NCBI GenBank assembly: GCA_026826555.1
Contig: JAKSZT010037276.1
Coordinates: 1,492,465-1,556,464, forward strand
DNA: 64,000 nucleotides
Direction: 5' to 3'
DNA from: Tolypeutes matacus
Taxonomy: Eukaryota > Chordata > Mammalia > Cingulata > Chlamyphoridae
Both the position numbers and the translations under genes were made by a program. Positions 21,003 through 30,678 of the stretch are shown one piece after another (positions within the stretch are counted from its first letter, which is position 1; each line of letters opens with the position of its first letter). A model generated the notes under the pieces. That model was not told where the DNA came from and ran no database searches. It was given only the letters and a program-made list of their open reading frames with translations.

Positions 21003-22195
21003 TTTTTTTTTCCTTTATTTTTATTTATTTATTTATTTATTTTTTATTATGGGTAAAAATCAAAATTCTCACAATACATACAAACATTTGTAAAATGATA
21101 TATAAATATATATGCATATATGTGTATTTGCTTACAAAAATGTTATTTATATATATATATATACATATATTTTAAGAGGTGCTTAGATTACCTAAAATAT
21201 TACACGGAACCCACTGGGATTCCCATGTTGCCCACCTCCCACACCTCCCACCACATCCCACACAAACATCTCCCACAGTGTGACCCACCAACCTCAATGA
21301 ACTTACACATCCTGGAGCCTTGCCACCAACCATAGACCACAGTTCACACTGTAGACCACACTCTCTCCCACTCAGTTCTGAGTGGTGTGTGCTGATTTAA
21401 AATGGCCTACATCCATTGCCACAACAGTACAACTCCCAAAGAAGCCCCTGTATTTCAACTGCTCATCCCCTCCCTACCCAAAAACTGTCAAGTGGCCACT
21501 GGCTCCACCTAATTGTTATAATTTCTTGCATTGCAAGAATCACCATATGTGAGCAAGAGAATACCATCAAGTCCACTCTAGTCCATAGTTCTTCCCCCAA
21601 TCCAGAGGCGACTGGGATGGTGATGTCCACTCCAACTCCAAGTGATAGAGGGCTTATATCCCATGGATATGGTGGGTGGGATGATCCTGCCTGCAGATGC
21701 AGGCCCTCTCCATTCCCTGGGATGGCCATTTCCCATCGTTGTCTCCTCACCAGGTGACTTGGATGAGTCCATTGAGCTGTAGGGTAGGAGTTGCAGCTCC
21801 ACCTAGATTTCATGCACACCTGGCACATAGGTAGGCGGGAGGCTCCAGTCTCTGGAAGTATACCTAAGAAACTCCAGCATCACATGTAGGTTTGAATAGA
21901 AGGGACTGGTGAACCATGTGCAGGGAGGACTTATTTGAGTCTAATTCTGTCACTCTCAGGAGCACAGATTCCAAAATAGAACCCACTGATAAGGCATCAG
22001 TCTCTGGGGCTATCCCCCCTTATATAAGACCAGGGTGTCTCTGGAGCTCTCAGGAACCCCACTGAGTGGGGTGATAGGCACTTAGATGTTCTATGAGCTC
22101 CTACTGAGGTGTGCATAAGAGTTACCTCTGGGATGACCTCCCGACTCTCTTTGAAGTCTCTTAGCCACTTGAACTCATTTGTCTTTACCGTTTCC
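21003..22195 (-). mobile_element. Younger L1 insertion, 3' UTR only
   Basis: Starts with oligo(T) and the antisense of the L1 3' terminus (TTTTTATTATGGGTAAAAATC), then runs through about 1.2 kb of the 3' UTR in antisense. It matches the + strand at 27.8-28.9 kb and 43.87-44.51 kb. TSD is TGGCTGTTACTTTTT at 22291-22305, with its partner at 20988-21002 running into the T tract. The distal end does not simply stop: it joins a U4 snRNA fragment and then a short inverted L1 piece, see next entries. Confidence 0.92.
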
Positions 22196-22270
22196 CCCTT
22201 GCAGTGGCAGTATCATAGCCAATGAGGTTTATCCGAGGCACAATTATTGCTAATTGAGAACTTTTCCCAA
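22196..22270 (+). pseudogene. RNU4 pseudogene fragment: U4 snRNA 5' fragment (chimeric retropseudogene)
   Basis: The stretch GCAGTGGCAGTATC, GTAGCC-like ATAGCC, AATGAGGTTTATCCGAGG, then ATTATTGCTAATTGAGAACTTTTCCCAA corresponds to U4 spliceosomal RNA from near its 5' end to about nucleotide 75. It covers the U4/U6 stem regions and the 5' stem-loop. Differences from the U4 I remember are few (for example CGTAGCC to CATAGCC, and GCGCGA to GCACAA). The 3' half including the Sm site is missing and there is no snRNA promoter upstream. It is a passenger in the L1 insertion, not a gene. Confidence 0.9.
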
Positions 22271-22293
22271 GTGCCAGCTGGCAACACAACTGG
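22267..22293 (+). mobile_element. Inverted L1 3' UTR piece closing the insertion
   Basis: CCAAGTGCCAGCTGGCAACA followed by CAACTGG is L1 3' UTR in sense orientation (reverse complement of 28914-28940), opposite to 21003-22195. It overlaps the U4 end by the shared bases CCAA and the target site by TGG. This is the pattern expected of twin priming, in which the second target strand primes internally on the L1 RNA. Confidence 0.8.
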
Positions 22294-22305
22294 CTGTTAC
22301 TTTTT

Positions 22306-23130
22306 AGAATTCAAGGAATGGGCTTTGTCCTGGGAGAGTCTAATGAACTGGAGAGTAGGTGTTGCAACTCTGCTGAAATCCAGGGCTCAACTGGCTCACG
22401 GAAAATAACAAGTATTAACAGAGATGTGGAGAAGTTGGAAACTTTACATTTTGTTGGTAGTGATGTGTAGTCTCTTGAATATTAGTCTGGCTGGACCCCA
22501 GAAAGTCAAGTATAGAATTAACATATGAACCAACATTCCCACTTCTAAATGTGTATTCCCAGACATTGAAAGCAGGGACTCAAGTAGATATTTATACATC
22601 ATTGTTCACAGCAGCATCATTTTCAATAGCCAGAGGACAATCTAAGGGAACATTAAGCAGAAGAAAGGGTTTTATATTATTTATTTATATTTATATTATT
22701 TAGCCAATAAAAGACAAAGTTGTGATACATTGCACAACATGAATGAACATTGAAGACATCACCTTGAGTGGAATATGTCACAAATGCAAGGGTATTTATT
22801 ATTTCACTTTTAGGAAATACCCAGATTAAGCTAATTTATGGTGTCAGAAAATAAACTACAGGTTACCAGTGTCAGGAGTGGAACCAGAATGGAGAGCAAT
22901 GGCTTAATATATACAGGGTTTCATTCTAGTAGGCTGAATGTTGTAATATAGGTGCTGGTGATGGTAGGACCTCATTGTGAATGAAATTAATGCCGCTGAA
23001 TTATACAATTGAAAGTTGCTAAAATGGGATGTTTCAGTTCTATAATACTCACTATAACAAAAAGTTAAAACACTGTTATATTTATAACAACTTGAAATGA
23101 TATTTTAGATGTATTGGATGAAATAAATAA
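22306..23130 (+). mobile_element. Old L1, right part (ORF2 end and 3' UTR)
   Basis: Continuation of 19540-20987 after the younger insertion. AACAGAGATGTGGAGAAGTTGG and the segment around 22560-22760 match the L1 ORF2 C-terminal coding region. Then comes the 3' UTR (GGTGATGGTAGGACC, AAATGGGATGTTTCAGTTCT) and an A-rich end near 23120. A short TTAT repeat lies at 22675-22700. Confidence 0.72.
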
Positions 23131-23139
23131 AATACATTT

Positions 23140-24495
23140 TTTTATAATTAATTTCACCTGCTTATTTTTAATTTTTTTGTATAGTGGCTAATAGTTAATA
23201 TAAAATTACATATGGGGCTTCCATATTTTTCTTTTACAATCATAGAGTAGAGTATGCTACAAGCATGCACACATACAGAGAGATTTGAAGTATGCCTCAA
23301 AACTTTCTGGAAGCATTGCAAAAAACCCTTAACAACGCTTAACTCTGAGGTAACATACTGGAGATCTAAGTTGGAAGAAAACTTACTTTACATGAAATTT
23401 TATAATGTTTAACAAAAGAACAGAGTCTTTAAGATGGTTTTACTAATGCTAAGAGATGTAAAAATATGGGCACAGTGCCAGTACTTTGCTATTTGTAAGG
23501 GGCTTTCTCATCCATCATATCCTCTACCCCATGCTGTAAAGAAAAAGCAGAGTGTGAAAATAAAATACTTGGCCAGATGATATTTCCATGATATTCTTTG
23601 GTCAGTTAACAATTCATGAATTGAGGTAGCATCTAAACTGCACATGGATAGAAGTTGCCACAATATAGAAAGAGGAGATTAAAGAGGGTGAATGTGGAAA
23701 GCTAAAGGTAATATTGAATTGGTGACTTTGGGCTTACCTAGTGGGTATGAGGCATTATTATTGCATTTATTATAATTATAATTATAATTATATTTGTATC
23801 TACTATTATTGCATTTATTCCTTCAGGATCTGTTGGTGGCATTTCTTGTATTTATCACCATCCCCCTTTGACCATACTCTCAACAAAGAGCTTTGTCTGA
23901 AGTTGACCTGTGCCAATCGCCATCAGCCATCACTTGCTAGATTCCTTATAGAGGGTTAGCCTCATTCTCATTATATCCTTCTTTCCTTTTCCTCTAATGT
24001 TTCGATCACAGAGATATCAGGTGCCAGTGAAGTAGCTGCAACTTTGCAGTTAAGACTGGCAAAGCACAAAAGATCAGGGAGGTCAGAGTGATAGTTACCA
24101 AGAGAATAAAGTCAAGAAATGGCAGGTCGCTCTTAGACAGGGAGCCTGCCCTTCAGTTCAGGACAAAGATTCTGCCACACTATTTACTTATGGTTGTACA
24201 ATTTCAGTGTGTCTGATGTTATAATTAAAAGTTCCCTCTCTATATATAAATATTTTGGATGGTTTGCTCAGTTTGAAGAACTCCATGGAGGGAAACATGG
24301 ACCTGAGAAAATTCCTTCACCAGGTATTCAGTGACTGAATTTTCTTAAGTAGGTCAGGCTTGCAAATTGTAGTCTTAATTTTTAAAAAAAATAATTCCAA
24401 ATTTAAAGTATCTCTGGTGATTAAGTCAGAAAGTAAAGTGATGTCTGGAATCAGGGATCCAAAATTAGGTTTCTCTAACAAGAATGGGAACTCAC
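23140..24495. other. Unrecognised AT-rich sequence with an ATA/TTA microsatellite
   Basis: No gene recognised. An imperfect TTATAATTA-type repeat spans about 23755-23800. The rest may include old repeats too diverged to name. Confidence 0.35.
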
Positions 24496-24925
24496 AGTAT
24501 TAGTCAAGGGTCTCTAGTGGGAAAAGAGAACCTCAGGGGATATCTGTGAATATTATGAGAGTTTGTAAAAATGTCTCACATGACTGTGGGTATGCACAAT
24601 TTTAAATCTTGTAGAGTAGCCTACAATCTTAAACTACTAATAAAGATTTTCAGTAAATTTGCGAGAAGCTGGCTGGCTGAATTAGAGGTGAAAATTATCT
24701 CTTCTGAATTCCTCACTTATTTTAAGGCTTTCAATTGATTGGATGGCACTTCTCTCATTGTTGAGGGCAATCTACACAGTTGATTGTAGACATAGTCAGC
24801 CATAGGTCCAAATAAATACTAATCATTTAAGTCCACAAAATGTCCTCACAGTTGCAATTACACCAGTGCTTGCATGAACAAATGACTGGGCACTATCACC
24901 TGGCTATGTTGACTCTTGTCCAAAA
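24496..24925 (-). mobile_element. MLT2-type ERVL LTR
   Basis: On the + strand it starts GTATTAGTCAAGGGTCTCTA and passes through GGATATCTGTGAAT, TTTCAATTGATTGGATGG (CCAATCAGTTGAAGGCC of the family in antisense) and AATGACTGGGCAC. It ends near CTATGTTGACT. This is the antisense order of MLT2 LTRs, compared with the sense copy at 58246-58695. Diverged; no TSD identified. Confidence 0.72.
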
Positions 24926-25069
24926 TGCTGGTTTATTAAGAGTTATAGTTTATAATTGATAGAACAAGTAATAGTTAATTAGGGGAAGCTTGGAATAGTA
25001 ACACAAGTGACAAAAATCAAAGATGTAAGTATCCAGAAGTCTGAATAAACTTACCATTGAATAAAATGG

Positions 25070-25368
25070 GGCAAAAATTCAGAGGGGAACTTTTTTCCCA
25101 GGACAGACTATATGCCTATAACTGATTTTGATGAGATAGTATACTTAAAACTGTTACTGAAATGAATTAAGGCTTTGGGAATATTGTGGTGGAATTAAAG
25201 TATTTTGCATGTGGAAAGAACACATATTTCTGAGGTCCAGAGGGTAGTGTGTGACAGAGTTTTTGTGGACCTTAGGAAATCATGTCCTTAGGGCTAATCC
25301 ATTCATATATGCATATAAACCTATTGTAGGTGGGATCTTTTGATTAAATTTGTTCAGGTAAGGGCTGT
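25070..25368 (+). mobile_element. Second copy of the ERV-like internal/LTR segment
   Basis: Direct repeat of 3765-4040, and again followed immediately by the LTR that starts with TCA(G/T)CCAAAG. Shared motifs include AGACTATATGCCTATAACTG and GGGCTAATCCATTC. The same junction at two places suggests the two parts travel as one unit or that the block was duplicated. Confidence 0.6.
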
Positions 25369-26552
25369 TTTAGTCATCCAAAGTGTGCTGATGCAAAATA
25401 CCAGAAATCTGTTGTTTTTTTAAAAGAGTATTTATTTGGGGTGGGCTTGACAGCCTTATCAAAAATCACTTGAACTTTAGATATGAGGGTCTATTTCTGG
25501 GTTCTCATATCAGTTCTGCTGGTCAATGTGTCTGTCTTTATTCCAGTACCATGCTGTTTTTACCACTGTGGCTAAGAAATATGCTTTAAATTCTGGAAGT
25601 GAGAGTCCTCCAATTTCATTCTTTTTAAAGATGTTTTTGGCTAATCAAAGCCCCTTACCTTCCCAAAGAAATTTGATAATTGGCTTTTCAGTTTCTGCAA
25701 AAAAAGGCTGTTGGGATTTTTATTGGGATTGCATTGAATCTATAAATCAATTAGGGTAGAACTGACATCTTAAAAACATTTAGTCTTTCAGTCCATAAAC
25801 ATGGAACGTCCTTTCACTTATTTAAGTTTTCTTCAGTTTCTTTTAGCAATGTTATGTAATTTTCTGAATACAGATGCTTTATGTCCTTGGTTAAGGTTAT
25901 TCCTAAATATTTGAATCTTTTAGTCACTATTTTGTTTTTGGCTTATATAAGGGATATTTATTTGGGGTAAAATCTTATAGTTACAAGGCTCTGAAGAGTC
26001 CAGCTTAATGTTGCTTTCTCACCAAAGTCTGTTGCTACATGTTGAAGCAAGATGGCACCTGAACTCTGTGTTATCCTTCCTTCCTTCTTTCTCTTAAGGC
26101 TCTGTGGTCCCAGCTTCTTCTGATCTCAGCTGTAGGCTGGCATAGGGCTCATTTCCTTCCAGACCTTCTCCGCTGCTCTGCTGCTCTGTTCTCTTCAGCT
26201 GCAAACTATCAGGCTAATGGTTCATCTCTCTTCCTGAGGCTTTCACTGTTTGAGGCTTTTCCTTTCTGTCACATGGCAGGACCAAAATGACCAAGTTCTC
26301 TCCTCTGCCATGTATCTTCTTCTGTGTATCTTCTTGAGTGAGTGTCCATTAATATAGGCCAAAGGGAATGAGGACTCAAGGCAAGTTACACCTTACTGAC
26401 ATAGCACAATCAGAAGCCCTAAATGATTTTATCAATTAAACTTAATCAGAGGCCCCTCACCAAATTAATACAATCAGAGGGCATCACATCTAGAGGAACA
26501 GACCAGCTTACAATTATTATTTTTCTCTTTTTGGGGATTCATAAGTAATATC
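25369..26552 (-). mobile_element. ERVL-like LTR, copy C, interrupted by an L1 piece
   Basis: LTR sequence at 25369-25441 and 25954-26552. The far end, read on the minus strand, starts TGGCAGTTTGATATTACTTA, a plausible TG start. The near end, read on the minus strand, resembles ..TGGCTGACTAATACA. The most complete copy of this family in the window, roughly 0.67 kb without its insertion. No gag or pol sequence is attached. Confidence 0.6.
25442..25953 (-). mobile_element. Internal L1 ORF2 fragment inserted in LTR copy C
   Basis: Antisense ORF2 sequence (for example CAGTACCATGCTGTTTT, TATTGGGATTGCATTGAATC), corresponding to about 31.85-32.25 kb of L1 copy 3. It contains neither the L1 3' end nor an oligo(T) tract. 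The LTR motif TATTTATTTGGGG is present on both sides (25429-25441 and 25955-25967), like a TSD. This is not the outcome of standard target-primed insertion. Confidence 0.72.
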
Positions 26553-26559
26553 AAACTGC

Positions 26560-26890
26560 CAAACTGATGATCCCTAAATTTGTATGTACCATCCAGTCTC
26601 CTTTCTTGAGATACTGGCTTATATATCCAACTTTGTACTGCATAGCTCCACTTGGATTGAACTAATAGGCATCTCAGATTTTATAAGTCCAAAAACCAGA
26701 TTCTTGATTCTAATTTCCAACACCAATCCTCCTGAATCTCAATCAATGGCAACTATAACTTTGGTTACTCAGAATAATCACCTGAATCACCACATATCCA
26801 AACCATTATCAAAGCCCTTCCTTTAAAGATTCCTTCCAGAATCTAACAACTTGATATCATTTCCATCACTATTCTGAGATCTAATCCACC
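26560..26890. repeat. Ancient interspersed repeat, family not named
   Basis: Contains GATGATCCCTAAATTTGTAT, then TCCACTTGGATTGAACTAATAGGCATCTC and AATGGCAACTATAAC. This arrangement is common in mammalian genomes and I recognise it as interspersed-repeat sequence, but I cannot assign the family with certainty. Confidence 0.45.
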
Positions 26891-26899
26891 ATTACATTT

Positions 26900-27087
26900 C
26901 ACTTAGGCTGTTGTAATAACATCATAATGATCTCCTCAATGATAAAAGTTCTTCCATTGGTAGAATCACAATAATTCTATAGTAGAATAACAGTAGGTCT
27001 ACCTTTCTCTGTTGTTCATTCCTCAATTCTGAGGATTGTGAGATGAAGATGCCCACTCCACCTCTAATTGAGAGGGGGATTAGATCC
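26900..27087 (-). mobile_element. Old L1 3' UTR fragment
   Basis: TGCCCACTCCACCTCTAATTGAGAGGGGG near 27050 matches the 3' UTR portion at 28325-28355 in antisense. More diverged than the other copies. LTR copy D begins directly after it. Confidence 0.5.
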
Positions 27088-27775
27088 TGTATTAGTCAGC
27101 CAAATGGGTGCTGCTGATGCAAAATACCAGAAATCTGTTGGTTTTTTTTTTTTTTTTTGAAAATTATAATCATTTATTTTTTTCTTAATTACTTAGTGAT
27201 TAGCCAGTCTTTTACATATACAATGTTGGAAGCATTGCTCAGAGAATCTCAAAGACTGAGAGAAAACTAAGAGCACAGACTTAGTTGCATAAAGAGAAAA
27301 AGTTGGTAGGCCATTTTAAATCAGCACACACTATTCAGAACTGAGTGGGAGACAGTGTGGTCTACAGTGTGAACTGTGGTCTATGGTTGCTGGCAAGGCT
27401 CCAGGATGTGTAAGTTCATTGGGGGTGGTGGGCCACACTTGTGGGAGATGTTTGTGTGGGATGTGGTGGGAGGTGTGGGAGGTGGGCAACATGGGAATCC
27501 CAGTGGGTTCTGTGTAATATTTTGGGTAATCTAAGCACCTTTTAAAATATATGTATATATATATATATATAAAAATAACATTTTTGTAAGCAAATACACA
27601 TATATGCATATATATTTATATATCATTTTGCAAAAGTCTGTTGGTTTTTAAAAGGGTATTTATTTGGGATATTACCAGGCCATAAAGCATATAAGTTCCT
27701 TCTCTCACCAAAGTCTGTTCCCACATGTTGGAACAAGATGGCTGCTGGCATCTGCATGGGCTCAGGCTTCCTCTA
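27088..27775 (-). mobile_element. ERVL-like LTR, copy D, with a nested retro-insertion
   Basis: LTR sequence at 27088-27146 (GTATTAGTCAGCCAAATGGG) and 27637-27775. The part in between is a separate insertion with a TSD. The far side stops at the T-rich 3' end of L1 copy 3, so the LTR's other part is lost or was displaced. Confidence 0.6.
27147..27636. mobile_element. Chimeric retro-insertion: poly(A) transcript end joined to inverted L1 3' end
   Basis: Bounded by a perfect 13-bp TSD, TCTGTTGGTTTTT, at 27134-27146 and 27637-27649. From the left: oligo(T); about 145 bp (27159-27302) that on the minus strand read as a transcript end with AATAAA about 15 nt before the tail; then 27303-27636, L1 3' UTR in sense (+) orientation. 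The L1 part stops at ATTTATATATCATTTTGCAAA, short of the true L1 terminus by about 60 nt. The best explanation is an L1 transcript that read through into 3' flanking DNA (3' transduction) and inserted with 5' inversion. Confidence 0.75.
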
Positions 27776-30678
27776 TTTTTTTTCTCACTCTTTTTTAATA
27801 TGCTTTTTTGATTTTAATTTTTATTTACTTATTTTTAAACCCATTTATTTAATTTTTAAAAAAGATGCTTAGATTACATAAATGTTACACAAAATTTATA
27901 GGGATTCCCATGTTCCCCACCTTTCACACATGCCACAACCTCCCACATATACATCTTTCATTAGTGTGGCACATCACTTGCAATGGATATATACATCCTG
28001 GGCTTTGCCACTAAGAATGGGCCATACTTCACATTGAAGACCACACTCTCCCCCACACGGTTATGCATGTTATAGGCTGATGTAAAATGACATACATCTG
28101 TTGTTGTAATGTCACTCACGATAATATCCAAGTACTGAAAAAGCCCCTGTATTACAACTGCTTTTCCCTCTCCCTTCCCCCAAAGTGTACAGTGGCCACT
28201 GGCTCCACCTCAATGTTGTAATTTCTTCCATTGCTTGAATCACAGTATGTCTACAACAGAATATCAGTAAGTCCACTCTAGGCCATAGCTCTACCCCAAA
28301 TCCTGAGGAGTCTGGGATGGTGATGTCCAGTCTACCTCCATGTGAGAGGGGGCTTATATCCCATGGATAAGATGGATGGGATTATCCTGCCTGCAGCTGC
28401 AGACTCTCTCCATTCCCTGGGATGGCTGCTGTCCATCATCTTCTCCTCCCCAGGTGACTTGGGTGGGTCCATTGAGCTATAGAGTAGGAGTTGCAGCTCC
28501 ACCGAGATTCCAGGCACAGCTGGCACATGGGCAGGCCAAAGGCTCCAGTCTCTGGAAGTACACCTACAAACTCCAGCACCACATATAGGTTTGAATAGAA
28601 GGGACTGATGGGCCATGTGCAGGGAGGACTTACTTAAGTCCAAATCTGTCACTCTCAAGAGCACAGATTCCAAAGTATAACCCACTCATAAGGCATCAAT
28701 CTGTGGAGCTATTGCCCCTTATATAGGACCTGGGTGTCTCCAGAGCCCTCAGGAGCCCCTCTGTGTGGGGTGATATCCACTTCGGTGTTCTATGAGATCC
28801 TACTGAGGTGTGCATAAGCGTTACCTCTGGGATGACCTCCCGACACTCTTTGAAGTCTCTTAGCCATATGAACTCATTTGTCTTTATCTTTTACCCCTTT
28901 TATTCAAGGTCTTTTTCCAGTTGTATTGCCAGTTGGCACTTGGTATTAATCCCTTGTTGCCAGGAAGGCTCATCCCTGGGAGTCATGTCCCACACTGGGG
29001 CGAAGGTCATGCATTCATATACTGAGTTTGGCTTAGAGAGAGGCCACATTTGAGCAACAAGGAGGCTCTCAGGTGGCAACCCTTAGGCACCCATAACAGG
29101 AGTCTAAGTTTCAATTACAAGAGCAAAGATTTGTAAGCCTAGTAATCAATAACAAGAACCCATTAGGGACCATCCTGCTTTGTCAGACACTGCCCCTGCA
29201 CTCAGGGCACTGTTGCTGCTCCCTTGGAGAATGTGGCAGAACTCTCCAGGCTGGGAATTCAGTCTTCTCTCATTTATTGAGTGATTCTCCACCTACTGTG
29301 GCCGTGCCCCACCTCATGATCATTTGAACAATTTTATATATCTTTTATGTATGTTCAGATGAACTTCCTCCCATGAAACTCCCATCCCTGACACCCTCCA
29401 CAAATGATCCTCTGCCATCCCTGTTGTAACCCTTCTGTGATCCAAAGCTTATTTAAAGATGAAGCCCATATAATAGCGAAATACAATTAATAGGAAAATG
29501 AAATAATGATAAATTTAAATATATGAGATAAAATACATGGAAACTTAAAAAAAAAAAAAACTAAAAGTAAAATAATATTAAAGGATTGGGATATTCAAAA
29601 TTTGGGAAAAAACAAATATTAAAAATTTTTAAAAAAATATTTTTCCTTTTATCACTGGAATATGAGGTATCCAGTCTGTACTATGGCACCTTCCTCCACT
29701 CATTCCCCAGTTTCTCACTATTTTTCATTTTGTTTCAAAGAAGTTTTATGTCACAGCAAAGTCACACACAGAATACAAGAGACTGTCATATACCCAACCT
29801 CCTCCCCTTTTCCTCACCCCATATTAAACCTTTTTGTATGAGGTTGGTCGCTTTGTTATAACTGTTATACAGATAGAGAAACATACCTACTCAGCATTGT
29901 CAATGGTTTACAGTATGGTTTACATTTTAGACTCTACAATTTAATAATTTTTGATGATTTTACAATGTCCTGTGTCCATCACTGTAAGGTAATGAAAAAC
30001 ATTCCCCTGATGACTAAATACCCTCTGTTTTACCTCTTCTGTTCCTCCCTCCCCATCTCCCCAGGGCCCATGACAACCCCCTGGCTTGACTCGTTGGATA
30101 AAAAGATTCATAGTTACATGCAATAAGAGGTCTTGACATGCTTGTTTGTCCTCCCCTATTAGGAACTGCCCTTGCTCATAAGAGATGCCCACCTGTTTGT
30201 TTCTGGGTGAATCAGTCCTCCCAAAGATGGGATTCCATCTCCTTACTGCTCATTGTGTGGGTCTCCACCCATTGATACAACACATTATGACAGGATGAAC
30301 ACAGACACTCCCTAGAAGCCTGCTCGAGATTCACCCTGTCTCAAATGTCCCCCCAGCCCAACACCCTGAACCAGTGACACTTCCTTGTCATATTGCCATA
30401 AGAACATTCCCACCCCTGCACTTTCAACCTCATACCCACAAATCCCATGTTCGCCTGGTCCCTCTCTCATCTCTCCCCCCCCCTCAGTATCCTGGGTATT
30501 CTAACCCACCCTTCCTAATCACCTGTCAACTCTGTACCACCAAATCCAGTAATATCACAACCCACTTGTCCTATCTCTTCAATACACAACAATACTCAAT
30601 CACTTTACCATAGATTATGTCTGTATGGTGATGGCTCACAACATTCTCTTCTCTTTCTCTCTCTTGTAAACCTACCTT
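27776..30678 (-). other. 3' UTR of L1 copy 3
   Basis: About 2.9 kb, several times longer than the roughly 0.5 kb of human L1. Shared by copy 1 (1118-3325), 21003-22195, 43866-44511 and the shorter ends at 16150 and 27303. Contains a C-rich run near 30475-30482 and an internal A tract near 29547-29560. The family terminus in other copies is ..TGATTTTTACCCATAATAAA followed by AAATA repeats; here the terminus is diverged. Confidence 0.82.

Noticed and set aside
22196..22270. Functional U4 gene
   Set aside because: Only the 5' half is present, no snRNA promoter elements lie upstream, and it lies inside an L1 insertion.
30160..30613. C-rich open frame (30374-30613, +) as coding
   Set aside because: Antisense to the L1 3' UTR, without conservation of the frame in copy 1.
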